DNA of 6,683 nucleotides from an uncultured Fusobacterium sp. (GTDB taxonomy: Bacteria > Fusobacteriota > Fusobacteriia > Fusobacteriales > Fusobacteriaceae). Of the stretch, positions 1 to 6,620 are shown piece by piece. Position 1 is the stretch's first letter; every line of letters starts with the position of its first letter. The notes under the pieces were generated by a model. It did no database searches. It saw nothing but the letters and a program-made list of their open reading frames with translations, and had not been told where the DNA came from. The translations under genes were made by a program, and so were the position numbers. The stretch is taken from NCBI GenBank assembly GCA_900545035.1, contig UQXM01000101.1, positions 1 through 6,683 of the forward strand, read 5' to 3'.

Positions 1-242
1 CCAAGAGCTTCTCTCACTCCATGATTTACAGCTCTTTGTTTTCCTCCGTTTTCCTGATAAATATATCTTATATTAATTATATTTTCTTTTTGAAAATCTT
101 TTATAAGTTCTTCTGTCTTATCAGTTGAACCATCGTCAACAATAAGCCATTCAAAATCTCTATCAGTCTGATTTTTCAAAGATTCATAAAGTCTGGTAAG
201 AGTATGTTTTCTGTTGTATGCAGGAGTAAAAATTGTAATCAT
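1..242 (-). CDS. Family 2 glycosyltransferase, N-terminal part (runs off the left edge)
   Basis: Only the first 80 residues are present; the gene continues beyond position 1. The protein opens with MITIFTPAYNR, the first beta strand of a GT-A fold. It has VDDGSTD at residues 35-41, the usual nucleotide-sugar binding segment of family GT2, and a GGKQRAVNHGV segment at 66-76, also typical of GT2 enzymes. The family transfers a sugar from an activated donor to a growing glycan, usually at the cytoplasmic face of the membrane; donor and acceptor cannot be told from this fragment. The start is the ATG at 242-240, with a purine-rich AGAGGGGG ribosome binding site 7-8 bases upstream. It lies 16 bases after the stop of the sugar phosphotransferase, so the two are probably co-transcribed and this enzyme may add a later sugar to the same lipid-linked glycan (inference). 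Confidence 0.88.
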   Translation of the reverse strand, partial: MITIFTPAYNRKHTLTRLYESLKNQTDRDFEWLIVDDGSTDKTEELIKDFQKENIINIRYIYQENGGKQRAVNHGVREAL

Positions 243-258
243 ATATTTTCCCCCTCTT

Positions 259-1509
259 CTATCTTCCTTTTCCGAATACCACTGTTTTAAGTGTCATAAA
301 CATAATAGCAATATCAAGGCTTATACTGTGGTGTTTTATATAGTATAAATCATATTCAAGTTTTCTTTCTGCATCTTCCACACTTGCTCCATAGGGATAC
401 ATAACTTGTGCCCACCCTGTAAGCCCCGGCTTAACCAGATGTCTAAGATTGTAATAAGGAATAACTTTTTCCAAATCTTTAATGAAAACCATTCTTTCAG
501 GTCTTGGACCTATAAAACTCATTTCCCCTTTTATTACATTCCATAACTGAGGAAGTTCATCTACTCTTGTTTTTCTCATAAAGTTTCCGAATTTTGTAAC
601 TCTCGGATCATTTTTTTGTGCCCATTTTGCTCCGTCTTTTTCTGCATCGTTTCTCATACTTCTGAATTTATGTACCATAAATTCCTTATTGTGCTCTCCC
701 ACTCTTGCTTGACTGTATATTACAGGTCCCGGACTTTCAAGTCTTACAATAATTGCTGCAATAATCATAATCGGAAAAGTTAAAATCCCTATTACCACAG
801 CCATTGACAAATCAAAAATTCTTTTTATTCTGTTGTGGATAGGGCTGTGAAGAATTTTAAATCCATATCCGTACAGAAGCCATTCATTGTTGATAAGCTC
901 AACATCAATCTTATAAGTTTCTTCCTGCATATAATCAAAATAACTTTTTACTTCTATTCCGTTCATTCTCATATGAAGAATTTTATCCACTTCTTTTTCT
1001 GAAAGATGAAGTTTGGCAAGTATAATATAAGAAATTTTATTTTCTTTTACAAACTGTTCGATATTATCAAGGTCGTCTGTATTTATAAATTCAAACTCTT
1101 TTTTTCTGATAAGAGATGAAAGAACTCTTCTCTTCATTTCTCCCAAACCGTAAACAGTAGTTTTTATTCTTTTAAAAGTTATCTTTATAAGATAGATTGT
1201 AATAATATATTGTGTTGCTGTAAACATAAAGAAAAATGGAATAATCCAAAAATCCCATGTAAGAATAAACCAAAGAGTAAAGAAAATAAGGTTTATCACA
1301 AGCACTGCAAAAAATTTATTCATTTTATAAAAAGGAAAATCAAATTTCATATTGTCTGAAAGATAAAGCCCAAGACATATAAACATGAATGTTCCCAAAG
1401 AATATATCATCATCCCGCTGCTGATTGGGAGAATTGTACTGTAAATAAAATAAGCAGTTCCCAAAAGAGCTATATATAAAATTTTAAGACTTGTATTTTT
1501 ATTGTTCAT
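259..1509 (-). CDS. Polyprenyl-phosphate sugar phosphotransferase (initiating glycosyl-1-phosphate transferase)
   Basis: A 416-residue membrane enzyme. Four hydrophobic segments at about residues 8-25, 32-50, 64-84 and 88-112 are followed by a short soluble region (about 118-210). The bacterial sugar transferase domain begins with IKRIFDL near 228, continues with a hydrophobic membrane-associated helix (about 232-255) and runs to the C-terminus. Visible family motifs are KFRSM (281-285), VDELPQLWNV (316-325) with the Asp-Glu pair at 317-318 matching the catalytic dyad known from PglC, GPRPE (334-338), PGLTGWAQV (361-369) and LEYDLYYIK (384-392). The family moves a sugar-1-phosphate from a nucleotide sugar to undecaprenyl phosphate, the first membrane step of exopolysaccharide, capsule or O-antigen synthesis. 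The PYGASVEDA segment (372-380) resembles the branch associated with PEP-CTERM/exosortase systems, but no such partner is visible. At 416 residues it is somewhat shorter than many WbaP-like members. The start follows AAGGTGAGG, which overlaps the upstream stop codon; the gap is 18 bases. The sugar specificity is unknown. Confidence 0.92.
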   Translation of the reverse strand: MNNKNTSLKILYIALLGTAYFIYSTILPISSGMMIYSLGTFMFICLGLYLSDNMKFDFPFYKMNKFFAVLVINLIFFTLWFILTWDFWIIPFFFMFTATQYIITIYLIKITFKRIKTTVYGLGEMKRRVLSSLIRKKEFEFINTDDLDNIEQFVKENKISYIILAKLHLSEKEVDKILHMRMNGIEVKSYFDYMQEETYKIDVELINNEWLLYGYGFKILHSPIHNRIKRIFDLSMAVVIGILTFPIMIIAAIIVRLESPGPVIYSQARVGEHNKEFMVHKFRSMRNDAEKDGAKWAQKNDPRVTKFGNFMRKTRVDELPQLWNVIKGEMSFIGPRPERMVFIKDLEKVIPYYNLRHLVKPGLTGWAQVMYPYGASVEDAERKLEYDLYYIKHHSISLDIAIMFMTLKTVVFGKGR

Positions 1510-1527
1510 CGTTTTTCAATCCTCACC

Positions 1528-3252
1528 TTACATCATTTTTGGAGAAATATCTGTTCTTTCTCCAAAAATAATATTATTTTCTTCTATCTTATTTTTATTA
1601 AAATATATTCTTGCTCTGAAATATTCTTCTCTTGTTTTTTTGTCCACTTCAGAGAAAACAGCACTTGAATAAGTAGTATTGCTGAATCCATAAACAATAA
1701 GAAGATTTTGTTTTTTCGGCAGATTTTGAATATGGCTGACAGTATATCCTTTTGTAAGATCATCATCTGTTTTAAGCTCTTCATACTCTTTTACTTCAAT
1801 GCTATCTCCGCTGACTTTTCCCAAAGAATTTACTTTTATTACAGTTTTACCGTTGTCCCACAACCAGCTGTTGCCATCTTTTCTCATTATCATTTTTCCC
1901 ATTTTTGTGCTGTCAAACACAAATCTTATTTTTCCGTAGTTATCAAAAATAAACGGCAAAGATTCATCATTTGTAATAAATGAAGCTGTATTCATTCCCG
2001 GTTCAAGAGTTCCCGGAAAAATTTCCTCATAATCTTTTTCTATAACCACAACGGGAAGTCTGTCATCAAGATTATCTGTCTGAACAGATACAATATTTTC
2101 TGCTATTACAGAAGTTCTGTCTTTAGAAAGTATTTTTATCAATACTTTATTATTTGTATTTGGATAAAGAGCTACAACAGGAATTCCTTTTTCAGATTTT
2201 TTATCAAGAATATAGCTGTAATCTGCACCTCCGTCCACTCCTTTTATTGTAACTTTAACAGGATTTTCAGAATATTCTGTATTAAAGTTCACCAATGCTC
2301 CCAAAGGTGTTCTTCCATAAGGATTTAGTTTTATATACGGCTCTTTGAAAGTATAATTTTTTTCAGCAAAAGCTTTTTCTATTTCAATATCATTCTTTCT
2401 GTCCGAAAGATAAAGTTCACCGTAATTACATATTTTATTATAATCAAAGTCAGAAAGATGAAGTCTGAAAAAATCATTTATTCCTGTATCAGCTTTAGAA
2501 ATAGCAGCAATATCTCTGCTCACAGCATAAATCTGCTCCATTTCTGCAAACTCAAGTTCCTGTGTAAAATATTTTCTGTCCATTTCTTTTACATCAAAAC
2601 CTTTATCTTTCTCATCTCCTGTAAAAGTCTTTTCAAGAACTCTCACAAGAAGAGGGTTTCTATCAATCATAAAGCTGAAAAGATTAATATTTTCATAAGA
2701 CATATTTTTAATAATATTTTTAAGTTCTTCGTTTACAGTAAGTTTTATAATTTTATCTTTCTGAAGTATGCTGTTTGGAAGTTCTTTTATTTTATTTATA
2801 TCATAATTTTCTTTTGTGTATCCGAATTTTTCTCTTATATATTCTGAAAATTCGGGAGAGATTGTTTCAAGATCATTAAAAGCGTTTATGATGCTGTAAG
2901 CATTTTTGGCTTTGTCATAATTTGGATTTTCAGAAAAAAGATTATTAAAAAATTCTTTTTTGTCAGGTGTGTTTATTGCTCCTGCAACAATAGGATCTTT
3001 TAAAATATCATTTGTAACTCTCAATTTTTCAAAAGAAAGATCATCGGTTATTTTTCTGAAGTCTCTGTCCCGTATTTTTCTGTATATTTCATTTTTAATT
3101 TTTTTGTAACTGTTTTTTTTGTATACTGCATTTAAAATCCTGACAGATGAAAAATTATCTGCCATTTTATTTTTGTTTGCTGCAGCTGCTCCTCCCATAA
3201 CTATTACGGCAAAAGAAACAGCAATAATAATTTTTTCTTTTCTGTTAAGCAT
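1528..3252 (-). CDS. Exported or membrane-anchored protein with an arylsulfotransferase N-terminal-like domain, propeller apparently shortened
   Basis: A 574-residue protein. Residues 1-25 are a positively charged start plus a hydrophobic stretch, so it is a signal peptide or single N-terminal anchor and the rest should lie outside the cytoplasm. Residues about 35-300 are charged, apparently mostly helical, and match no family I recognise. Residues about 307-395, starting IKLNPYGRTPLGALVNF and including PVKVTIKG and the ALYPNTNNKVLIKI strand, resemble the N-terminal beta domain of bacterial aryl-sulfate sulfotransferases (AssT). Residues about 410-545 (PGM...FDNYGKIRFVFD, SLGKV, HIQNLPKKQNLLIVYG, EVDKKTREEYF) look like the first propeller blades of that family. 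The protein ends there, before the region that carries the catalytic histidine in E. coli AssT, so it is probably not an active sulfotransferase. The TAA stop is followed at once by the next gene's ribosome binding site, which argues against a recent frameshift. The start has AAGGAG 5 bases upstream. It is the first gene of the glycan operon, so a role in glycan handling or assembly is plausible but unproven. The domain call is from memory of the family's pattern. Confidence 0.6.
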   Translation of the reverse strand: MLNRKEKIIIAVSFAVIVMGGAAAANKNKMADNFSSVRILNAVYKKNSYKKIKNEIYRKIRDRDFRKITDDLSFEKLRVTNDILKDPIVAGAINTPDKKEFFNNLFSENPNYDKAKNAYSIINAFNDLETISPEFSEYIREKFGYTKENYDINKIKELPNSILQKDKIIKLTVNEELKNIIKNMSYENINLFSFMIDRNPLLVRVLEKTFTGDEKDKGFDVKEMDRKYFTQELEFAEMEQIYAVSRDIAAISKADTGINDFFRLHLSDFDYNKICNYGELYLSDRKNDIEIEKAFAEKNYTFKEPYIKLNPYGRTPLGALVNFNTEYSENPVKVTIKGVDGGADYSYILDKKSEKGIPVVALYPNTNNKVLIKILSKDRTSVIAENIVSVQTDNLDDRLPVVVIEKDYEEIFPGTLEPGMNTASFITNDESLPFIFDNYGKIRFVFDSTKMGKMIMRKDGNSWLWDNGKTVIKVNSLGKVSGDSIEVKEYEELKTDDDLTKGYTVSHIQNLPKKQNLLIVYGFSNTTYSSAVFSEVDKKTREEYFRARIYFNKNKIEENNIIFGERTDISPKMM

Positions 3253-3288
3253 GATTACTCCTTAATAAAGTTGTTTGCGTGTTTTAAT

Positions 3289-3320
3289 ATTATACAATTT
3301 TTTTTAGTTAAAATATACAA
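3289..3320 (-). promoter_or_regulatory. Candidate promoter of the glycan operon, proximal
   Basis: On the minus strand there is a perfect TATAAT (3294-3289), 36 bases before the start of the 574-residue protein. No good -35 box sits at 17 bases; the nearest is TTGTAT (3320-3315) with a long 20-base spacer. Perfect -10 boxes arise easily by chance in DNA this AT-rich, so this is tentative. Confidence 0.4.
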
Positions 3321-3355
3321 ATAAATAATATTTTTTGAAAAGTTTTGTTTAAAAA

Positions 3356-3386
3356 AATATATACTCCAATTTATAAATTTTATCAA
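3356..3386 (-). promoter_or_regulatory. Candidate promoter of the glycan operon, distal
   Basis: On the minus strand, TTGATA (3386-3381, five of six consensus bases) is followed after 17 bases by TATATA (3363-3358), or after 19 bases by TATATT (3361-3356). It lies downstream of the tmRNA terminator and would give a leader of roughly 100 bases before the 574-residue protein. The AT-rich setting makes chance matches likely; the strong -35 box is its main support. Confidence 0.35.
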
Positions 3387-3433
3387 AGAAATATGGCATT
3401 TTTGTGTTATTATATTTGCAAAATTTTATCAAA
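3375..3433. repeat. Pair of 13-base direct repeats
   Basis: The 13-mer AAATTTTATCAAA occurs at 3375-3387 and again at 3421-3433, 46 bases apart start to start. One copy overlaps the -35 box of the distal candidate promoter and the other overlaps the T-tract of the tmRNA terminator. This could be a duplicated regulatory site or a coincidence of AT-rich sequence. Confidence 0.3.
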
Positions 3434-3469
3434 AAAAATCCACATAGACTTACAACAGTCTACATGGAT
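3431..3469 (-). terminator. Intrinsic terminator of the tmRNA gene
   Basis: On the minus strand, a 13-pair stem (arms 3469-3457 and 3450-3438) with two internal G-U wobbles encloses a 6-base loop (3456-3451) and runs directly into eight T residues (3438-3431). It starts 11 bases after the mature 3' end of the tmRNA. It should end tmRNA transcription and separate the rescue cluster from the glycan operon. Confidence 0.93.
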
Positions 3470-3479
3470 ATTGTTTACT

Positions 3480-3830
3480 TGGTGGAGTCGACGGGAATCG
3501 AACCCGTGTCCAAAACAAAAAGCACCATAAGCTTCTACAAGTTTATTCTGCGATTAATCTCATATTACCCAACTGCACAGACACAGACAGATAATACCAG
3601 TCTTTTAAATTTCCTCAAAACATCAAGACTCTGCTCTGAGTAATCCGTAAATTTGGTTATACCCCTTGGAATTCTCTTAACGGCCTTGAGAAAACCGGAG
3701 CAGCTGACTTTAATTAAGCAGCTAAAGCGTATTCGTTGTTTCCATCTAAAACGATGAGTTGACCTCTCACAGCGGTCAGCCTGACCTGCTACCTATGACC
3801 TTCCTGCCCTGTCGAAACCTTTGCGACCCC
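3480..3830 (-). ncRNA. ssrA: Transfer-messenger RNA (tmRNA, one-piece)
   Basis: A 351-base tmRNA, a normal length for the one-piece form. The 5' end GGGGTCG (3830-3824) pairs with CGACTCC near the 3' end (one G-U pair) to form the 7-pair acceptor stem, followed by discriminator A and an encoded CCA (3482-3480). The T arm is ACGGG TTCGATT CCCGT (3506-3490). The 5' TTTCGACAGGG segment is the usual D-loop analogue. A tag reading frame with stop lies at 3743-3714. tmRNA charged with alanine enters ribosomes stalled on mRNA lacking a stop codon, swaps in its own frame and adds a proteolysis tag. SmpB, its obligate partner, is encoded just upstream. The mature 5' end lies about 18 bases after the expected transcription start, so RNase P processing is implied. 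GC content is higher than in the surroundings, as expected for a structured RNA. Confidence 0.97.
3714..3743 (-). other. tmRNA tag-peptide reading frame (GNNEYALAA, stop TAA)
   Basis: Inside ssrA, the codons GGA AAC AAC GAA TAC GCT TTA GCT GCT TAA encode GNNEYALAA. The YALAA ending is the standard degradation signal read by ClpXP-type proteases. The resume codon is taken as GGA because it follows TAGAT, which keeps the A four bases upstream as in TAGTC before the E. coli GCA resume codon. If resumption were one codon earlier, the tag would begin with Asp. Confidence 0.88.
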
Positions 3831-3854
3831 AATATTCATTTTTTTATGCAATAT

Positions 3855-3883
3855 ATTATAGCACTTATTTTTTATTAAATCAA
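3855..3883 (-). promoter_or_regulatory. Promoter of ssrA
   Basis: On the minus strand, TTGATT (3883-3878) is followed by a 17-base spacer and a perfect TATAAT (3860-3855). TG two bases upstream of the -10 box makes it an extended -10 (TGCTATAAT). Transcription should begin near 3848, leaving about 18 bases to be removed by RNase P before the mature 5' end. It lies between the smpB stop and ssrA, so tmRNA can be made independently of rnr-smpB. Confidence 0.8.
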
Positions 3884-3900
3884 TAAATTAAATCAGCAAT

Positions 3901-4341
3901 CTATCTTATTTTCATCATTCTGTCCATATCTCTCTGCTGATCTTTTTTAGCTATGCTCTCTCTCTTATCGTAAGTTTTCTTACCTCTTCCAAGAGCTATA
4001 TCAACTTTTACATATCCTTTTGAAAGGTGAACATTAAGAGGAACAATAGTGTATCCTTTCTGAGTAACTTTTTCGTGAAATTTTTTTATCTCTTTTCTGT
4101 TAAGAAGAAGCTTTCTCACTCTCCTTTCTTCAGGATTGTAAACGCTTCCATATTCCCATGGAACTATTGACATTCCCATAATAAAAACTTCTCCGTTTAT
4201 TATTCTCACAAATGCTTCTTTTATACTCACTCTTCCGGCTTTTGCAGATTTTACCTCACTTCCCACAAGCTCAATTCCTGCTTCAATGGTATCCTCCACA
4301 AAATAGTCAAAATATGCTTTTTTATTATTTGCTAATATCAT
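3901..4341 (-). CDS. smpB: SsrA-binding protein SmpB
   Basis: A 146-residue cytoplasmic protein, close to the usual family length of about 150-160. It has the ANNKKAYFDYFVEDTIEAG opening, the GSEVKSAKAGRVSIKEAF segment (about 27-44), the PLNVHLSKGYVKVDIALGRGKKTYDKR region (about 100-126) and a basic C-terminal tail (KDQQRDMDRMMKIR). In the family this tail lies in the empty mRNA channel of a stalled ribosome and lets tmRNA be accommodated. SmpB binds the tRNA-like part of tmRNA, whose gene follows immediately. The start ATG has CGGAGG 4 bases upstream; the stop is TAG at 3903-3901. It follows rnr by 111 bases, and no clear terminator separates it from ssrA, so some transcripts may run on through tmRNA. 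Confidence 0.97.
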   Translation of the reverse strand: MILANNKKAYFDYFVEDTIEAGIELVGSEVKSAKAGRVSIKEAFVRIINGEVFIMGMSIVPWEYGSVYNPEERRVRKLLLNRKEIKKFHEKVTQKGYTIVPLNVHLSKGYVKVDIALGRGKKTYDKRESIAKKDQQRDMDRMMKIR

Positions 4342-4366
4342 ATTTCCTCCGATAATCTATATTAAA

Positions 4367-4425
4367 GGCAAGGAAAAACTGCCAAAAAGTTTTTAATTCT
4401 ATCAGTTTTTCCTCACTCCCCTGCC
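4367..4425. repeat. Inverted repeat between rnr and smpB
   Basis: In the 111-base gap, an 11-base perfect inverted repeat (4371-4381 AGGAAAAACTG, 4403-4413 CAGTTTTTCCT) encloses a 21-base loop. A further GGCA/TGCC pair extends it (4367-4370 with 4422-4425) across an 8-base one-sided bulge, CACTCCCC. In the gene direction the hairpin is followed only by TTTAATATAG, so it is a poor intrinsic terminator for rnr. On the plus strand it is followed by a T-rich tract after GCCAAGGC (4423-4430), but no plus-strand gene lies nearby. It may be an mRNA processing, stability or attenuation structure in the smpB leader; its function is unknown. Confidence 0.6.
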
Positions 4426-4452
4426 AAGGCTTTTTTATTCTTTTTAATTTTA

Positions 4453-6582
4453 TTATCTTTTAAGCTCTGTAAAAAATTCTTCTGTATATGGAGCTACTTC
4501 TATTTCAAGTTCTGCCATATCAGCTCTTACCACAATAACTTCTATTTTATCTCCAAGATTATACACTGCTCCGCTGTCTTTGTCCACCATTGCATATTCA
4601 ATCTCATCAAACTCATAATAGTGCGGAGAATTTGTTACATCCCACATACATTCAACAAGCTCTTCTGTTTCAATAAATACTTTTCTGCTTGCAAATCCTG
4701 TAATAGTTCCTTTAAAAACTTCTCCGACTTTATCAAGCATATATTCTACAACTTTGATTTTTACACTCTCATCTTCTGCCTTCATAGCATCTCTTTCTGT
4801 TTTTGAAATTGCAGTACAGATTGAACCAAGAGTTTTTTCAAGTTTGTCCAGATATTTTTGTTTAGGATATCCCTGAAGAGTTGCTCCCAATATTCTGTGA
4901 ATCATAAGGTCAGCGTATCTTCTTATCGGAGAAGTAAAATGTGTGTAATAACTTGAAGCAAGCCCAAAGTGTCCTATGTTTTCAGGTGTATATCTTGCCT
5001 GTTTCAATGCCATAAGTATCATCTTATGCACTATCATGCTTATTCCTTTTTCTTTGGAATCCTCTATGATTGTCTGGAATTTTTTAGGATGCAGTCCCTC
5101 TGCTGAATGTATTCTGTATCCGAATTTTCCAAGCACATCATTAAGAGCCTCTATTCTTTCGCTGTCAGGTTTTTCATGTGTTCTGTAAATACTCGGTACT
5201 TCCAGCCAGAAAAGTTTTTCAGCCACAGCCTCATTGGCTTCAATCATAAAATCTTCGATTACTCTCTCTGCTTCTCCTCTGTCCCTTCTTCTCAAGTATT
5301 CAACTTTTTTATTTTCATCAAGAACAACTTGAATTTCAGGAAGTTCAAAATCTATGCTTCCTCTCTTGTATTTTATCTCTCTGATAATTTTTGAAAGTTC
5401 GAGCATTGTAAAACACATTTCTTTTATGCTTTCATACTCTCTTGTTATTTCTTCATCTCCCTCAAAAATTTTATTTACATTATCATATGTCATACAATAA
5501 ACTGTTTTGATTATAGATTTATATGTATCTGCTGAAATAACTTTTCCTTCCGGAGTTATTTCCATATCACAGGTAAAAGTAAGTTTTTCCTCATTGGGAT
5601 TAAGAGAACATATTCCGTTTGAAATCTCTTTTGGAAGCATAGGCAGAACTCTGTCCACAAGATAAACTGAGTTTCCTCTTCTCAATGCCTCTTTATCAAG
5701 TTCAGATCCCTCTTTTACATAATGACTTACATCCGCAATACTCACTATAAGTCTGTAATTTCCATTTGAAAGTTTTTCTGCATATACCGCATCATCAAGA
5801 TCCTTTGCATCGGCTCCGTCAATTGTAATTATCGGCAGATGAGTAAGGTCTTTTCTTCCTTCTCTCTCATCTTTTGTTATCTCTGTCTTAATATTTCTTG
5901 CTTCTTTCAATGCTTCAGCAGGAAAAATTTCTGTAAGCCCTGTTCTTTTTATAAGTGCTTCTATCATAACATTACTGTCCAAAGGATCTCCCAGTTTTTC
6001 TATTATCTGTCCTTCAGGTTTTCTTGTTTTATCTCCCCAGAAATCAACTTTTACCAGAACAAGCTCCCCGTCCTTTGCCATTTTCAAAAATTTTCTCGGA
6101 ATATATATATCCTGTCCGAAAGAGTGAGTAGGTACAACAAAACCAAAATTATCTCTCTTATGAAGAATTCCCACAACTGTATCATTTTCTCTTTTTATTA
6201 TTCTTTCAACTGTTCCTTCTTTTTTTCCACTTCTGAAATCGGCCTGTGTTATTCTTACAAGAACAGTATCTCCGTGAAGAGCTCCGTTGAAATCTCTTCT
6301 GGGAATAAATATTCCCTCTGTTTCAGTATCCACAAAAGCAAATTTATTTTTTACCACTGAAAACACACCTTTTACCATTCCTGCATTTTCAGGAGTATTG
6401 TATCTTCCCTTTTTATTTTTTACAAGCTCACCCGCTTCAACCCACGAATCAACTATTATTCTGTTATCTTTTTTATATTTAGGAGACCAGTTTAAAACAG
6501 CATAAATCTCATCAAGAGCTAAAGATTTTTTTCTCTCGTTTATGTACTCTTTTATTTTCGCTAAATCTTTTTCTATATTCAT
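4453..6582 (-). CDS. rnr: Ribonuclease R
   Basis: A 709-residue 3'-to-5' exoribonuclease of the RNase II/R family, which degrades structured RNA one nucleotide at a time using Mg2+. Domains in order are an N-terminal winged-helix-like region (about 1-65), two cold-shock/OB domains (about 68-125 and 130-190), the RNB catalytic domain (about 245-570) and an S1 RNA-binding domain (about 618-698). The catalytic motif TIDGADAKDLDDAV is at 253-266, with Asp255, Asp261, Asp263 and Asp264 matching the four metal-binding aspartates of RNase II. HFTSPIRRYADLMIHR (548-563) is the second family signature. The N-terminal helix-turn-helix region and single S1 domain favour RNase R over RNase II. It lacks the long basic C-terminal tail of the 813-residue E. 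coli enzyme, as is common outside the Gammaproteobacteria. The start has AAGGAG 8 bases upstream. It is the first gene of a unit with smpB and ssrA; RNase R is known to degrade the non-stop mRNAs handled by tmRNA. Its promoter is not visible because only about 38 bases of native-looking sequence lie upstream. Confidence 0.97.
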   Translation of the reverse strand: MNIEKDLAKIKEYINERKKSLALDEIYAVLNWSPKYKKDNRIIVDSWVEAGELVKNKKGRYNTPENAGMVKGVFSVVKNKFAFVDTETEGIFIPRRDFNGALHGDTVLVRITQADFRSGKKEGTVERIIKRENDTVVGILHKRDNFGFVVPTHSFGQDIYIPRKFLKMAKDGELVLVKVDFWGDKTRKPEGQIIEKLGDPLDSNVMIEALIKRTGLTEIFPAEALKEARNIKTEITKDEREGRKDLTHLPIITIDGADAKDLDDAVYAEKLSNGNYRLIVSIADVSHYVKEGSELDKEALRRGNSVYLVDRVLPMLPKEISNGICSLNPNEEKLTFTCDMEITPEGKVISADTYKSIIKTVYCMTYDNVNKIFEGDEEITREYESIKEMCFTMLELSKIIREIKYKRGSIDFELPEIQVVLDENKKVEYLRRRDRGEAERVIEDFMIEANEAVAEKLFWLEVPSIYRTHEKPDSERIEALNDVLGKFGYRIHSAEGLHPKKFQTIIEDSKEKGISMIVHKMILMALKQARYTPENIGHFGLASSYYTHFTSPIRRYADLMIHRILGATLQGYPKQKYLDKLEKTLGSICTAISKTERDAMKAEDESVKIKVVEYMLDKVGEVFKGTITGFASRKVFIETEELVECMWDVTNSPHYYEFDEIEYAMVDKDSGAVYNLGDKIEVIVVRADMAELEIEVAPYTEEFFTELKR

Positions 6583-6620
6583 AATTCATCTCCTTTGTTT
6601 AATATTATTTTATTTTTTTA

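Noticed and set aside
1584..1784. A 66-codon minus-strand open frame overlapping the end of the 574-residue gene in another frame, considered as a possible frameshifted remainder of the sulfotransferase.
   Set aside because: It lies wholly within the coding region and runs alongside it, does not resemble propeller sequence, and does not continue past the stop, so it gives no evidence of a frameshift.
2458..2847. A 129-codon plus-strand open frame inside the 574-residue protein gene.
   Set aside because: It has the same antisense composition bias (Phe, Ile, Ser, Tyr), no family resemblance and no separate promoter or ribosome binding site; the minus-strand gene explains the region.
3350..3403. 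A 16-codon minus-strand small open frame (MPYFFDKIYKLEYIFF) before the glycan operon, considered as a leader peptide.
   Set aside because: It has no clear ribosome binding site, is built from AT-rich codons expected by chance, and overlaps the candidate promoter.
3345..3643. Two plus-strand open frames reading into the 3' end of tmRNA, with stretches such as SRRESNPCPKQ and STGIEPVSK.
   Set aside because: They are antisense to the tmRNA T arm and acceptor stem. This kind of peptide is a familiar artefact of translating the reverse strand of tRNA-like sequences, and no ribosome binding site supports them.
4423..4450. GCCAAGGC followed by a T-rich tract on the plus strand, considered as an intrinsic terminator.
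   Set aside because: The stem is only a few bases with almost no loop, and there is no plus-strand gene for it to terminate.
5839..6360. A 173-codon plus-strand open frame within rnr.
   Set aside because: It is antisense to conserved RNase R sequence, rich in Phe, Ser, Cys and Tyr as expected of a reversed AG-rich gene, and has no recognisable domain.
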